Below are positions 45,544 through 55,288 of a stretch of DNA of 64,000 nucleotides, piece by piece. The position numbers and the translations under genes are program-made. Numbering within the stretch: position 1 is the first letter of the stretch; every line of letters starts with the position of its first letter. The DNA is taken from contig NZ_CP009505.1 of assembly GCF_000970045.1 (NCBI RefSeq), positions 2,876,808 to 2,940,807 of the forward strand, in the 5' to 3' direction. A model generated the notes under the pieces. That model was not told where the DNA came from and searched no databases. It worked only from the letters and a program-made list of their open reading frames with translations. The DNA comes from Methanosarcina sp. MTP4 (lineage in GTDB: Archaea > Halobacteriota > Methanosarcinia > Methanosarcinales > Methanosarcinaceae).

Positions 45544-46002
45544 TCAAAACTTCGCCCACTTCGAATACTCATCCAGAAAATCTTTGATGATATCATCCAT
45601 GGAAAAAGAATTTATGTCCCCCATATGATGGCTCCCGCTCCTGAGTATCACTTCGGCTTCAAGGGAAGACTCATTTTGGGTCTCGGCATGCTGTGGGAAT
45701 GCGAAATCGCCTTTCTGGTAGGTTCTCCCTCTGACAGCGTAATAAAACTCCTCTGCGTCCTGGAAATAAACCTTCAGGGAAGCTTCGGTTTTTTGTTCAT
45801 CGACATCAATGACAGAGCAGCGCTTATGTTTTTCCAGTTCGGCAGAGAGTTCCCTGAAAGCAGGAAGCACACTGTTTTCGATAAAAGAAGTAACATGGAC
45901 TTCAGCCTTTTCCTCTATCCTTTCCTCCAGGACAGGGGCTTCCGACTCATCTTCGATTTTTCCTTCCAGGATATCTCTAAGGCGGCCCTTCCAGTTATTC
46001 AT
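45544..46002 (-). CDS. Conserved hypothetical protein downstream of the BCCT transporter
   Basis: A 152-residue soluble protein, acidic at the N terminus and predicted alpha/beta. It holds FIENSVLPAFRELSAELEKH, then a beta section, SLKVYFQDAEEFYYAVRGR, and ends MDDIIKDFLDEYSKWAKF. There are no Cys clusters or membrane segments. GAGGG seven bases before the ATG supports the start. It lies 36 bases downstream of the BCCT transporter on the same strand and is probably co-transcribed. Not recognised beyond that. Confidence 0.65.
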   Translation of the reverse strand: MNNWKGRLRDILEGKIEDESEAPVLEERIEEKAEVHVTSFIENSVLPAFRELSAELEKHKRCSVIDVDEQKTEASLKVYFQDAEEFYYAVRGRTYQKGDFAFPQHAETQNESSLEAEVILRSGSHHMGDINSFSMDDIIKDFLDEYSKWAKF

Positions 46003-46038
46003 GCTTTTCCCTCATGTGAAAATATGTTATCCGATGAA

Positions 46039-47595
46039 TTAAAAGGCTTCTGATAGCTCAGGATGAGTTTCAGCTGTGATTGTATCCGGAGCTTGCGGGG
46101 GGTTTTCTCCGGGACTGAGGGCATAGCTCTCCGAACGGAGGCCCTGTAAGAGGCTTTTGCACATGAAAAGCATGACCACGCAGAAAGGAAGAGCAGTTGT
46201 AAGGGCAGCTGTCTGCAGGGCAACAAGCCCGCCAGTCAGGAGCAAAACAGCTGCAACAGCCCCCTGAGTAAAAGCCCAGAAAATGCGCTGGGAAATCGGA
46301 GGTGTAGGCTCCCCGTTGGAGGCCAGGATTGCGATTACAAGGGAACCTGAGTCCGAAGAAGTAATGAAGAAGGTTGCTACGACCAGGGTTGCAAGTGCGG
46401 AGCTTAGAAAACCCAGAGGCAGCTGGCTAAGCATGGCGTAGAGGGCTGTTGGCACACTATCCGAAACCGCAGCCACAATCCCGCCGGGGCCGAAGAGTTC
46501 CATGTGGATGGCAGTATTCCCGAAAACGATCACCCAGAGAAAGGTAACAAAAGTTGGAGCAACAAGGACTCCGCGGATAAATTCCCTGATCGTCCTTCCC
46601 CTTGAGACCCTGGCAATAAACATGCCCACGAAGGGAGACCAGGAAATCCACCAGCCCCAGTAGAACATGGTCCAGCTTTTCTGCCACTCGACTCCCTTAA
46701 AGGCGTCCGTTTGAAAACTCAGGGCAGGAAGGGTCTGCAGGTAGTAACCCAGGCTCTCTACGAAGGAACTTAGCAAAAAAACCGTGGGGCCCGTGAGAAG
46801 CACGAATAAAAGGAGCAGAACCCCGAGCCCGATGTTCAACTGGCTCAGGCGACGGATACCCTTATCAAGCCCCGAAACCACGGAAGCCGTGGCTGCCAAG
46901 GTGATCAGGATGATAAGCCAGATCTGGTTTTCGATTGAGCTCTCGGCAAAGCCCAGGTAAGTCAGCCCGGAATTGATCTGCATGACACCGAGCCCCAGAG
47001 AGGTCGCAACCCCGAAAAGGGTTCCGAAAATAGCCATGATTTCCACCAGGTCCCCCAAACTCCCGTATATTTTTTCACCGAGCAGGGGATAGAAGGTAGA
47101 GCGGATTGTAAGAGGAAGATCGTGCCGGTAAGCAAAGTAAGCAAGGGAAAGCCCGACTATGATGTAGATCGCCCAGGCATGCAGTCCCCAGTGGAAGAAG
47201 GTAAGGTTCATGGCTTCCTTTGCGGCTAGGACGGTCCCCCCAGGAGCTTCCGGGGGAGCACTGAAGTGCATGATAGGCTCGGCAACGCTGTAAAAGAGGA
47301 GACCGATCCCCATTCCAGCACTGAAAAGCATCGCAAACCAGGTGGAATTTTTGTATTCCGGCCTGTCCTCATCTTTCCCGAGCCGCACTTCCCCATAAGG
47401 GCTTACGTACAGCCAGAGCACGAAACCCAGGAAAATTGCCACCGAAAGGATGTAAAACCATCCCAGGTAGGAAACGATAAAGTCCTGGACCGTTCCGAAA
47501 AAAAGTCCTGCAGGTTCCGTAAAAACCGCCCCCAGAACCACAAAAAGGACAACAATACTTGCCGAAACGAAAAAAACAACCGGATTGATCCTCAT
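46039..47595 (-). CDS. BCCT-family betaine/choline-type transporter
   Basis: A 518-residue, 12-helix sodium-coupled carrier of quaternary ammonium compounds such as glycine betaine. Diagnostic features are MGIGLLFYSVAEPIMHF, the tryptophan-rich signature WGWWISWSPFVGMFIARVSRG and TSSDSGSLVIAILASNG. Methanosarcina imports betaine as an osmolyte, and some relatives take up betaine or choline as methyl donors, so the precise use is open. The C-terminal tail is short and polar, without a long regulatory domain. The ATG has GAGGATG about eight bases upstream. The 152-residue gene follows 36 bases on. Confidence 0.9.
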   Translation of the reverse strand: MRINPVVFFVSASIVVLFVVLGAVFTEPAGLFFGTVQDFIVSYLGWFYILSVAIFLGFVLWLYVSPYGEVRLGKDEDRPEYKNSTWFAMLFSAGMGIGLLFYSVAEPIMHFSAPPEAPGGTVLAAKEAMNLTFFHWGLHAWAIYIIVGLSLAYFAYRHDLPLTIRSTFYPLLGEKIYGSLGDLVEIMAIFGTLFGVATSLGLGVMQINSGLTYLGFAESSIENQIWLIILITLAATASVVSGLDKGIRRLSQLNIGLGVLLLLFVLLTGPTVFLLSSFVESLGYYLQTLPALSFQTDAFKGVEWQKSWTMFYWGWWISWSPFVGMFIARVSRGRTIREFIRGVLVAPTFVTFLWVIVFGNTAIHMELFGPGGIVAAVSDSVPTALYAMLSQLPLGFLSSALATLVVATFFITSSDSGSLVIAILASNGEPTPPISQRIFWAFTQGAVAAVLLLTGGLVALQTAALTTALPFCVVMLFMCKSLLQGLRSESYALSPGENPPQAPDTITAETHPELSEAF

Positions 47596-47953
47596 TCAAA
47601 CTCATCCTCATTTCTTATTACCGATTTTACCAGTAGGGGAGTTGGCAACATTTATAAATTTAATTGAGAAATATATAATAAAAGATTAATATTTTAAAAA
47701 GTCCGTATACTTGCGTAATTCAAACCTCTGAAGCCATGTTCCCAGACTGCTTTTTGTCCTGATTCATGAGATATCCGAAAAACAGAGTGATGCTCCCGGG
47801 TAAAAGATAGGAAACGAAGCGCAAGAAAAAGAAAAAAAGAAAAAGGAAATGAAACGAAACTAAAGAAAGGTAAACGAAAGGAAAAAAAACGAAAACAGGA
47901 AGTAAGAATCCCCCTTCAGAAAGAGAGTTAGAAGTTCTGAAGAGGCACAGAAA
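47596..47953. other. Intergenic region upstream of the BCCT gene
   Basis: A minus-strand TATA-like TTATATATTTC lies around 47670-47680. A purine-rich AAGAAAAAGAAAAAAAG block follows. No gene. Confidence 0.4.
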
Positions 47954-48067
47954 GAAGAGGATATTATTCCCGCCTTTCCTTGGCCTTCCCGGAAGAGGAT
48001 ATTATTCCCGCCTTTCCTCGGCCTTCCCGGAAGAGGATATTATTCCCGCCTTTCCTCAGCCTTCCCT
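47954..48067. repeat. 38-bp tandem repeat spanning the 3' end of the DUF2769 gene
   Basis: GAAGAGGATATTATTCCCGC starts at 47954, 47992 and 48030, exactly 38 bases apart. Copy 3 contains the last codons (KAEERRE) and stop of the DUF2769 gene. The other copies are duplicated gene ends lying downstream. Confidence 0.9.
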
Positions 48068-48333
48068 GTTTCGCAGAAATATAGACTCCCTAATCTGTAT
48101 TTTTTATAAATCGGGCAGCCCGTACAATTGCAACCCTTCTTCTCAACATTTGCGGAAGAACAGCCCCGGGCACAGAACAGGTAAGGATTCGGTGAGAAAG
48201 GCAGGCTCGGACATGTACCGCAGTATTGTTTGCAGATATTAAGGTTTTCAGGCGTATCGGGCACTACCAACTTAAGGCCTATTACAGATTTAAGATCCAC
48301 CGCAGACTTAAGTTCCTTTTCATTTCTCTCCAC
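48040..48333 (-). CDS. DUF2769-family cysteine-rich protein
   Basis: A 97-residue protein with a Cys-rich domain typical of DUF2769, common in Methanosarcina: NICKQYCGTCPSLPF, then LFCARGCSS, KGCNCTGCPIYKKY and YFC (about nine cysteines). The pattern suggests binding of zinc or iron-sulfur, but no function is established. The N-terminal 25 residues contain a short internal near-repeat (SAVDLKSVIGLKLVV). The start MERNEKE is the first ATG. The gene's 3' end has been duplicated in tandem, and a broken relative lies at 41862-42033. Confidence 0.8.
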   Translation of the reverse strand: MERNEKELKSAVDLKSVIGLKLVVPDTPENLNICKQYCGTCPSLPFSPNPYLFCARGCSSANVEKKGCNCTGCPIYKKYRLGSLYFCETGKAEERRE

Positions 48334-49025
48334 TGGAAATACCCCCTAATCCCGGAACTCCACTTTCCGAGAATTCCACTGCACCTATGTTTTTGGAAGC
48401 GGACCCCGGAAAACCTGAGAAAAACATACTCATGAAACCTGCTTATATCAGGTTCCGTACCTCATGCCGTGAAAAGAATTCCGATATAAAAATATCATGT
48501 ACCAATATATATAATTGATGATAAATATAATGCGTTGCATTTATAACTCGTACTTGAGGCTATAGATCAAAGCAAATGCATCCAAAATGGAAAAAAATAA
48601 TTATGAAGTTAAGAGGGTAATTTAAAAAACTAAAGAGGAATTTTCAGTAGTCCTAAAAACTTCCCAATTAAGCCCGTTTAAAGGGAAGTTATGAAAAAAT
48701 TTAGATCTGATTGAAACATATTAAATTATAATCAATACTTTAAAAAATAGACCAACAGCAAAAAAGGGAATAAAGGAGCAGGGTAAAAAAACATAATTAC
48801 TGAAGCAGATTAACTATAATAAGCGGAGTATTTCGGTTTCCGGTCAAGCGGGCTCTTTCAATATATCCTTTAGAGCCGGAATTGGTCTTCCCTTTAAGGT
48901 AATTGTTGACTGAAGGGGGAACTAACTCAAGGAAGAGAAAAAAACGGGAAGAGCAGAAAATCGAAAAGGCTTAACAAAAAATTGATTGTTCAAGAAGAAG
49001 ATAATCGATTGCTTAAGATGTTGGT

Positions 49026-49201
49026 GATTGAGAGCCCTTTTTGGCCCTGAGCCCTCAATCGGTGAAACCCCCAACTCAAAGAATACTCCCATATATTCTC
49101 TGAAAGTTGTACTACTCATACAACTGCACTATACAACTGCAATCTTTTTTACGCGGCATTACTATATATAATAAATTACGCTGAATTTTCAATTATTCGG
49201 A
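49026..49201 (-). repeat. Hairpin-TATA element, copy 1
   Basis: On the plus strand: hairpin at 49026-49060 (12-base arms, loop TTTTTGGCCCT), then GAAACCCCCAACTCAAAGAATACTCCCATAT-like DNA, a variable middle, then CTATATATAATAAATTACG and TGAATTTTC. Read on the minus strand, the TATA box is at about 49162-49176 and the hairpin about 80 bases after the predicted start, like a small RNA gene. Confidence 0.7.
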
Positions 49202-49654
49202 ATGTTTTAAAGGTGTGAAAGTTTTTTAGTTGCTTGAAACTTTTGTGCCTGTCAAATACTTTTAGGTTTTAGGATATTTCCAGCACTTAAAAAGGTATTA
49301 AAAGCTAAAATATTATAATTGCTTCAAAAATGTGGTTCCTTGAGGAGATTGATTCAGAAGATTCTGATGGCTTCAGAAGGTTCTTTATGTAACCAGGAGT
49401 TGAGATTTACAACCGACACAAAAAGAAAGCTGCAAAGGACGGGAAAAAGTGCAATAATTTTGAAGCTTATTTCGGGGAGAAAGAAAAGAAAAAAATAATG
49501 TGGAAAAAGGTCAATGTCAAAACCGATTATTTGAAAAAAAGAGGCACAAGGGTAAGAAAAGAGACATATTGTAAGAAAAATAGTGTAAGAAAAACGAAAG
49601 ATCCAAAAAGAAGATTTAAAAGCTGGTATTCAAGAATCGGAATTAAAAGGTAGT

Positions 49655-49822
49655 GATTGATTGAGAAACCCTTTTTGGCCCCGAGCTCTCAATCGATGAA
49701 AACCCCTTAAATATTCCCATATGTCTTGTTTAAACTGGATTGCAGTTCTTCTACTTCTAATAATTCTAATGTCAAAATTCTATATATAATGAATTATGTC
49801 AAATTTTCAATATTCCTCAATG
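49655..49822 (-). repeat. Hairpin-TATA element, copy 2
   Basis: The hairpin at 49659-49694 keeps the loop TTTTTGGCCC. Arms have changed mostly in compatible ways. It is followed by GATGAAAACCCCTTAAATATTCCCATATG, a variable middle, and CTATATATAATGAATTATGTC. Confidence 0.7.
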
Positions 49823-50337
49823 TTTTTAGGATCTTCAATATTGTTGGATATTTAAAATTTTTTAAAGTCTCCGAAATTACTATTTCATTAAATAATTTAA
49901 CGCCTTAGAAGTTTATAACCATTTGAAAATTTGGCATTGCATTAAAACCTGCATTGAAATCTGATTTAGAATTTTGATATTGTGCAACTGTTGTCTAAAG
50001 ATTGGAACATTTAAGGATCATTCGAATCCAATTTAAAGCATTTTGAACATCCAATAAAAACCCATCATTCCAATAAATTAGCAAATTGAAGAATCTTTGG
50101 AAAAAGGAAGAATCTGAAAACCAAGAAAGCAGTATAAAAAACTTAAACCCACATAATATTGAAACAGTGACGTAAAGTATATATAAAAGCAACTGAAAGG
50201 AGTTAGTGTTCATCTATGATGGACGTAACAGGGGTTCGGGGAACAGATCAGAAAAGTAATTTGAACATAAAGCAATTATTCTAAAGTAATTACTCCTTGT
50301 TTCCTTGTTCTATACTGCTTAAAAACGTCAGGTTTAG

Positions 50338-50533
50338 GATTGATTGAGAGCCCTTTTTGGCCCTGGACCCTCAATCGATGAAACCCCCCAACTCAAACAA
50401 CTCAAAGAATACTCCCACATATTCTTTGAGTTACTTATCTTTGAGTTTTTGAAGTACTTCTGTACTTCTTCTACAACTACACTCCTTTCAATGTTGAAAT
50501 TGTATATATAATAAATTATGTCGATTTTTTAAT
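50338..50533 (-). repeat. Hairpin-TATA element, copy 3
   Basis: The hairpin at 50342-50376 has the same loop and GGACCCTCAATC as one arm. The middle is longer and includes an extra ACTCAAACA repeat. It then reaches TGTATATATAATAAATTATGTC. The short peptide frame seen in copies 1 and 2 is shifted here. Confidence 0.7.
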
Positions 50534-50848
50534 ACCCATCCAAAATTTAATGTCCCCTTAATATTTAACCCCGCTTAAAGATTTGAAATTGCTTAAATAT
50601 TCATAGATGCCCCTAGAAATGGATAGCTTTAAATTTTGGTTTTAAGGCAAAGAATTTAATGCGGAACAAATTTTTAACGGCTTTAAACTCCAGAGGTTTC
50701 ACTTGTCCTGTGTCTGCCCGACCTGAGAGCCTGCTTATCCGGGGCTCACAATTTGAAAAAAGGAAAAAAAGGAAAAAAGCAGCCGACTTGTTAGCCGACT
50801 GTTAGATAGGGTTTTCTGACAGATGTTCCAGGAGAATACCAGACAGAA

Positions 50849-52492
50849 TCAGTTCTTACTCTTTTCAGAAAGTTCCACTGCCAGATCCCTGAGCCTGTAC
50901 TTCTGAATCTTGCCGCTTGCAGTAAGGGGATACTCATCAACAATGAAAATGTGTTTCGGGACTTTATACCGGGCAATCTTGCTTATGGCATAGTCCCGGA
51001 TGTCCTCTTCAGCAAGGTCCACGCCTTCCTCGAGGATCACGAAAGCACCTACGATTTCCCCGTATTTCTCGTCCGGGATTCCCACCACCTGAGCGTCCCT
51101 GATACCGGGCATGACGTGCAGGAACTCTTCGATTTCCCGGGGGTAGATGTTTTCCCCGCCCCGGATAATCATATCCTTGATGCGGCCTGTTATCCGGTAG
51201 TACCCATTTTCGTCGCAGGTCCCGAGGTCTCCGCTGTGCAGCCAGCCCCGCTCGTCGATTGCCTGCTTTGTGGCTTCCGGCATCTTATAATAGCCTTTCA
51301 TCACATTATAGCCACGACAGCAGAGCTCTCCCACGGTGTCCGGGGGAAGGATTTCTCCCGTATCGGGGTCCATGACACAGACTTCCACGCCCGGGAAGGA
51401 CTTGCCTACAGTCTCCACCCTGAGCTCCAGGGGGTCGTCAACCGTGGTCTGGGTCATACCTGGAGAAGCTTCCGTAAGCCCGTAGACGCTGGTAATCTGG
51501 TAGCAATGCATGTCATCGACCACCTTTTTCATGGCCTCCACAGGGCAGGTCGAACCTGCCATGATCCCTGTCCTGAGAGAACTCATGTCAAACATGTCGA
51601 ACATGGGGTGGGTGTACTCGGCAATGAACATGGTCGGGACGCCATAGAGCGCCGTACACTTCTCTTTCTGCACCGCAGCCAGCACCAGCAGGGGGTCGAA
51701 AATTTCCAGCATCACCAGGGTTGCCCTGTGGGTCAGGATCGCCATTACCCCGAGCACGATCCCGAAACAGTGGAAAAGAGGCACGGGCAGGCAGAGCCGG
51801 TCCTCGTGGGTAAACTTTTGCCGGTCCCCGATGGAAAGCCCGTTGTTCAGGATGTTTTTGTGGGTTAGCATGACCCCCTTGGGAAAGCCGGTGGTCCCTG
51901 AAGTGTACTGCATGTTGACCACGTCATCGGAGCGAACGGTCCCCATGATTTCCCGAAGCTCATCGTCAGGGGAATGGCTGCCAAGAAGCATCAACTCGTT
52001 TGTATTGTACATGCCCCTGTGCTTTTCCTGCCCGACATAAATGATACTCTTCAGGTGGGGAAAATCCTTGCTCCTCAGACGTCCCCTTTCGGATTTCCTG
52101 AGTTCCGGGATCAGCTCGTATATGACCTGCAGGTAGTCGACATCCCTGAAGCGGTCGATAATAGCCAGGGCTTTCATGTCCGACTGCTTGAGGACGTATT
52201 CCACCTCATGGCTCCTATAGGATGTGTTTACCGTAACAAGCACGGCCCCGATTTTTGCGGTTGCAAACATGAAAGTCAGCCAGTCAGGGACATTCCTCGC
52301 CCAGATCCCGACATGGTCTCCTTTTCCGATGCCGATTGCAAGCAACCCCTTTGCCAGGTCATTAACCCTTTCGTCGAACTGCCCGTAAGTAAAACGCAGG
52401 TTCCGGTCCGGATAAACGATGAATTCATGGTCCGGGTCCACAGCCACCTGTTTTTCAAAATACTCCCCTATTGTATCTTCAATAAGCTGCAT
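50849..52492 (-). CDS. AMP-forming acyl-CoA synthetase
   Basis: A 547-residue adenylate-forming ligase that activates a carboxylic acid with ATP and joins it to CoA. Motifs are [16 protein letters not shown] (ATP binding), [45 protein letters not shown], and the C-terminal catalytic lysine region [14 protein letters not shown]. Closest in style to medium- and long-chain or branched acid synthetases; Methanosarcina has such enzymes acting on methylbutyrate-like acids. The ATG has GAGG eight bases upstream. A thioesterase and an HTH-cupin regulator follow upstream on the same strand, so the three form a likely acyl-CoA unit. Confidence 0.88.
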   Translation of the reverse strand: MQLIEDTIGEYFEKQVAVDPDHEFIVYPDRNLRFTYGQFDERVNDLAKGLLAIGIGKGDHVGIWARNVPDWLTFMFATAKIGAVLVTVNTSYRSHEVEYVLKQSDMKALAIIDRFRDVDYLQVIYELIPELRKSERGRLRSKDFPHLKSIIYVGQEKHRGMYNTNELMLLGSHSPDDELREIMGTVRSDDVVNMQYTSGTTGFPKGVMLTHKNILNNGLSIGDRQKFTHEDRLCLPVPLFHCFGIVLGVMAILTHRATLVMLEIFDPLLVLAAVQKEKCTALYGVPTMFIAEYTHPMFDMFDMSSLRTGIMAGSTCPVEAMKKVVDDMHCYQITSVYGLTEASPGMTQTTVDDPLELRVETVGKSFPGVEVCVMDPDTGEILPPDTVGELCCRGYNVMKGYYKMPEATKQAIDERGWLHSGDLGTCDENGYYRITGRIKDMIIRGGENIYPREIEEFLHVMPGIRDAQVVGIPDEKYGEIVGAFVILEEGVDLAEEDIRDYAISKIARYKVPKHIFIVDEYPLTASGKIQKYRLRDLAVELSEKSKN

Positions 52493-52770
52493 GGTTTCAG
52501 CCTCTTAATCGTGTATATAATCTCAAAACTGTGAATGGTAAAAAGTACTCTGTCTATCGTAAAATATCGTGCGCGCTGCAGAACCTCGAGGATTACATCT
52601 GATTCCGGTTCTGAGCCTGAGTTTAAGTTGAGTTCGGGCGTATAAGTCAGGCCTGAAATCAAGCCCGAGTCTTAGCCAAAGTTCGAACATGATTCATGGT
52701 GAAATCAACCCTTAAATTAAACCCTGGTATAAACCCGAGTATGAGCCCGGGTTCGGGTCCAGAATAAGGC

Positions 52771-53208
52771 TTAGGCTTCTAAACCGGGGGATTCCGCACT
52801 CTCTACCGCCGCAGGGAGCATATGCTCTTTCAGCATCTTCCGGACAGGGTCTGGAAGTGGAAGAGCTTTCTGGAGCTTGAAGTCGTAATAGACAAGCACT
52901 GCCTGTCCCCTTACTTTTAGTTCCCCTTCCTGCCAGGCTTCATGCCCTACGGTAAAAGAACTGTTCCCGATCTTTTCAATAAAAGTCCTGATCTCCACAT
53001 CTGACCTGAAATACATCTGGGAAAGAAAATCAAACTCGATCCTGACAAGAATCAAATGCCATATTTCAGGAGACAGGTCGAGATCCGGGCTAAAAAGCCG
53101 GAATATGGAATTTCTCCCGATTTCAAACCAGACAGGAAGGACCGTGTTATTCACGTGCCCGAGGGCGTCAATATCTCCAAAGCGTGGAGCAACCGTTGTT
53201 TTGAACAT
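52771..53208 (-). CDS. Hotdog-fold acyl-CoA thioesterase (YbgC/FadM-like)
   Basis: A 145-residue 4HBT-type thioesterase. It begins MFKTTVAPRFGDIDALGHVNN, carrying the catalytic Asp in R-x-G-D-x-D-x-x-G-H-V-N. The central hotdog helix reads VWFEIGRNSIFRLF, and the sheet follows with IRTFIEKIGNSSFTVGHEAW. It hydrolyses acyl-CoA esters in the cytoplasm. AAGGA seven bases before the ATG supports the start. It lies next to the acyl-CoA synthetase with a gap of about 280 bases, which suggests opposing formation and hydrolysis of an acyl-CoA. The exact substrate is unknown. Confidence 0.88.
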   Translation of the reverse strand: MFKTTVAPRFGDIDALGHVNNTVLPVWFEIGRNSIFRLFSPDLDLSPEIWHLILVRIEFDFLSQMYFRSDVEIRTFIEKIGNSSFTVGHEAWQEGELKVRGQAVLVYYDFKLQKALPLPDPVRKMLKEHMLPAAVESAESPGLEA

Positions 53209-53335
53209 GTAAATTCCTTTAGACCTTCAGACTCTTGGGGTTATGTATCTAGAAATCCCCGAGATTCCCGAGATTTTGATGGTATATTTTACGCTTAACT
53301 GCACTTACCCTGTGTCTTGCATCTGTTTTCTATCC

Positions 53336-53914
53336 TCAGAGAGGGGCGTAGACGACAGCCAGGATTTTTGTGTCTTCGCTTCCCGCCACGTGGACATCAT
53401 GCGGGACGATTGAGTCGTAATAGATGCTGTCTCCTGCACTCAGCCTGTGGACGTCTTTCCCGTAGAAGATCTCGATTTCCCCGGTAAGGACATAGATGAA
53501 CTCTTCACCTTCATGGGAAGAGAGCTTGTGGCTTTCCTCAGGGGAGGGGTGGATGTCAATGATGAAAGGCTCCATATGGCGGTCTGACTTATCCGAGGCG
53601 AGGGAGTAGAACTCCAGGGCGCTCTTTTTGGGCTGTTCGGTCTTTCCCGAAAAACGGACGACGTTTTCGGAAAGCCCTGCCCTGACTACCACAGGCCCAC
53701 TCTGGGGCATGTCATCCAGAAAAGTACCGAGGCGGACGCCTAAAGCCCGGGCAATCTTTAAAAGAGGTGTCAAGGACGGAACCAGGGCTCCGTTTTCTAA
53801 CTGCTGGATTAATTCCACGCTGCTCTGGCTTGCTTCAGCCAGTTCTTCAACGGTCATTTCCTGGGCTTCTCTAAGCTGTAGGATCTTACTTCCGACACGG
53901 TTCTCATCTGACAT
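53336..53914 (-). CDS. XRE-type HTH plus cupin transcriptional regulator
   Basis: A 192-residue regulator. The helix-turn-helix is at about 5-62 ([20 protein letters not shown], then [20 protein letters not shown]). The C-terminal cupin is at about 110-190 ([20 protein letters not shown] ... [16 protein letters not shown]), with metal-type His and Glu residues. This fusion commonly sits beside acyl-CoA synthetase genes in archaea and bacteria and likely senses a small ligand through the cupin. The ATG at 53914 has GAGGA nine bases upstream; the longer open frame is not needed. It probably controls the adjacent synthetase and thioesterase genes. Confidence 0.85.
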   Translation of the reverse strand: MSDENRVGSKILQLREAQEMTVEELAEASQSSVELIQQLENGALVPSLTPLLKIARALGVRLGTFLDDMPQSGPVVVRAGLSENVVRFSGKTEQPKKSALEFYSLASDKSDRHMEPFIIDIHPSPEESHKLSSHEGEEFIYVLTGEIEIFYGKDVHRLSAGDSIYYDSIVPHDVHVAGSEDTKILAVVYAPL

Positions 53915-54340
53915 TATGCTGTTCCTCATCTGTGTTTTAAGGTAGCGGACCCGGCGTAAAAATAAAACTGGAAATCCGTAGATTGCCGATAAGGCGTATC
54001 TCTTTTTGCCAGCATCTATTATAAAAATTATACGTTCAGGTGCGTTATTAATCAGTGGCTGAAACTTAAGGACGTACAAAAAGAAAAAGGAGAAGGGTTT
54101 TGGTTGCTAATTTGTATTTGAATGGGATTCTGACACTATTTATATAAAGAAAAAGCCGTTTCCTGCGGGACCGGGAGTGGACATGAGACCCGGAAGTGGA
54201 CAAGGGGCATGAACGACGAAACAAAAACCCCTGTCAAGATCAAAAAGCAAAAAAAATGTACGGGTTTAAAGCTCAAACATGCGAAAATCCGGATCTCAGA
54301 TATTATAAAAAGGATATAAAAAGGAATTTCAGATAGTAAA
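53915..54340. other. Intergenic region with possible 36-codon frame
   Basis: A plus-strand TATA box (TATTTATATAAAG, about 54136-54148) precedes an ATG at 54209. That ATG opens a 36-codon lysine-rich frame (MNDETKTPVKIKKQKKCTG...) ending at 54319. AAGGGG lies too close to the ATG for a good ribosome site. Recorded as a possible microprotein only. Confidence 0.3.
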
Positions 54341-55198
54341 TCAATAAAGTTCCGGCCGCCGGTCTTCAAAAGCAGGAATCGCTTCCCTTACCTCTTCTTT
54401 GTGCTTAAGATCGAGCTCTGAGATTATTATGCATTCCTTATGCCCGGCGTCGGCTTTCACATCTCCCCAGGCATCAATGATCATTGATCCTCCGAAATAG
54501 CTCGCGTCAGGGGCTTTTCCGGTACGGTTGCAGGCTATGTGGGGGAGCTGGTTTTCGATTGCCCGGGCTTTCACAAGGGTCTTCCAGTGCTCCGAGCGAG
54601 GGTTGGGAAAAGCGGCGGTGGTGATAAGGAGGCCGGAGCCGGCAAGAGTGAGTTTTCTCGCAACTTCGGGGAAGCGCAGTTCATAGCAGATCTCAAAACC
54701 GATTTTCAGGTTATGTTTTTTCAGGAATATGGGCTCTATCGAGTCACCCTTAGAGAAGTAAATGTTTTCGCTTTTGAAAGGATGGGTTTTCCGGTAGGTG
54801 CCCACAAGCTTCCCGGACTCAATGCAAAAGCCCATGTTGTAGAAGAGGGCGGAATTTTCATCGACGTTTCCACCCTTTAAACCAATTTCCGGAGAAGACT
54901 TTTCTGAAGCGGTTTTTTCGGCAGTGAATCTTTCTGCAGAGACTTTTTCGATTACCGAACCTACAAGAATGCAGTCATGAGTTTCGGAAAAACATGATAG
55001 GTCGTCGAGGGTCGGACCAGGGAAACTTTCCGCAACCCGGTCAAATTTTTCATAACAAAAACCCGTAGAAAAGACCTCAGGAAGCACGATAAGTTCGGCT
55101 CCATTTTCTGCGGCTTCCACCGCCATGGAGAGAGCTTTATTAAGATTTTTTTGCTTCATGCACTGCTGCACGTCCATCTGGACGCAGGCTACTTTCAT
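54341..55198 (-). CDS. Carbon-nitrogen hydrolase (nitrilase superfamily, omega-amidase-like)
   Basis: A 285-residue amidase-type hydrolase with the complete Glu-Lys-Cys triad: E41 in VLPEVFSTGF, K137 in YRKTHPF and C171 in GFEICYELRFPE. It starts MKVACVQMDVQQ, typical of the family, and ends PAFEDRRPELY. The closest style is omega-amidase/Nit2 (2-oxoglutaramate or related amides). An insert of about 28 polar residues around position 88-115 (TAEKTASEKSSPE) is unusual and repetitive. It is transcribed with the winged-helix gene upstream, 90 bases away. Specific substrate unknown. Confidence 0.85.
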   Translation of the reverse strand: MKVACVQMDVQQCMKQKNLNKALSMAVEAAENGAELIVLPEVFSTGFCYEKFDRVAESFPGPTLDDLSCFSETHDCILVGSVIEKVSAERFTAEKTASEKSSPEIGLKGGNVDENSALFYNMGFCIESGKLVGTYRKTHPFKSENIYFSKGDSIEPIFLKKHNLKIGFEICYELRFPEVARKLTLAGSGLLITTAAFPNPRSEHWKTLVKARAIENQLPHIACNRTGKAPDASYFGGSMIIDAWGDVKADAGHKECIIISELDLKHKEEVREAIPAFEDRRPELY

Positions 55199-55288
55199 GG
55201 TCAGAACACCGTCAGCTTTGATTAATTTTTACCCAGTTAACACCAAAACTTAAAAAATGATTTGACATTCAAAGAAAAAAACTGATTT

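Larger units (their letters stand above)
48334..50848. other. 2.5-kb region without convincing genes
   Basis: Stops in all frames break any long coding region; only short AT-rich frames exist. The notable content is three copies of a conserved hairpin-plus-TATA element (listed separately) about 630-680 bases apart. There are also the small hairpins AACCTG/CAGGTT at about 48438-48454 and GGCTCT/AGAGCC near 48850-48876. A lysine-rich frame at 49390-49652 lacks a start codon. Confidence 0.5.

Noticed and set aside
48922-49119. 65-codon minus-strand frame in element copy 1
   Set aside because: Only a short MG-V/I-F...GPKR stretch is shared with copy 2, and copy 3 shifts the frame, so an RNA or DNA element is preferred.
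49390-49652. Lysine-rich open frame (PGVEIYNRHKKK...)
   Set aside because: No start codon after the preceding TAA, and its composition follows the A-rich DNA.
48334-50848. CRISPR array
   Set aside because: Only three long elements spaced over 600 bases apart, no short regular repeats with unique spacers, no cas genes; the other tandem repeats in the window have no spacers either.
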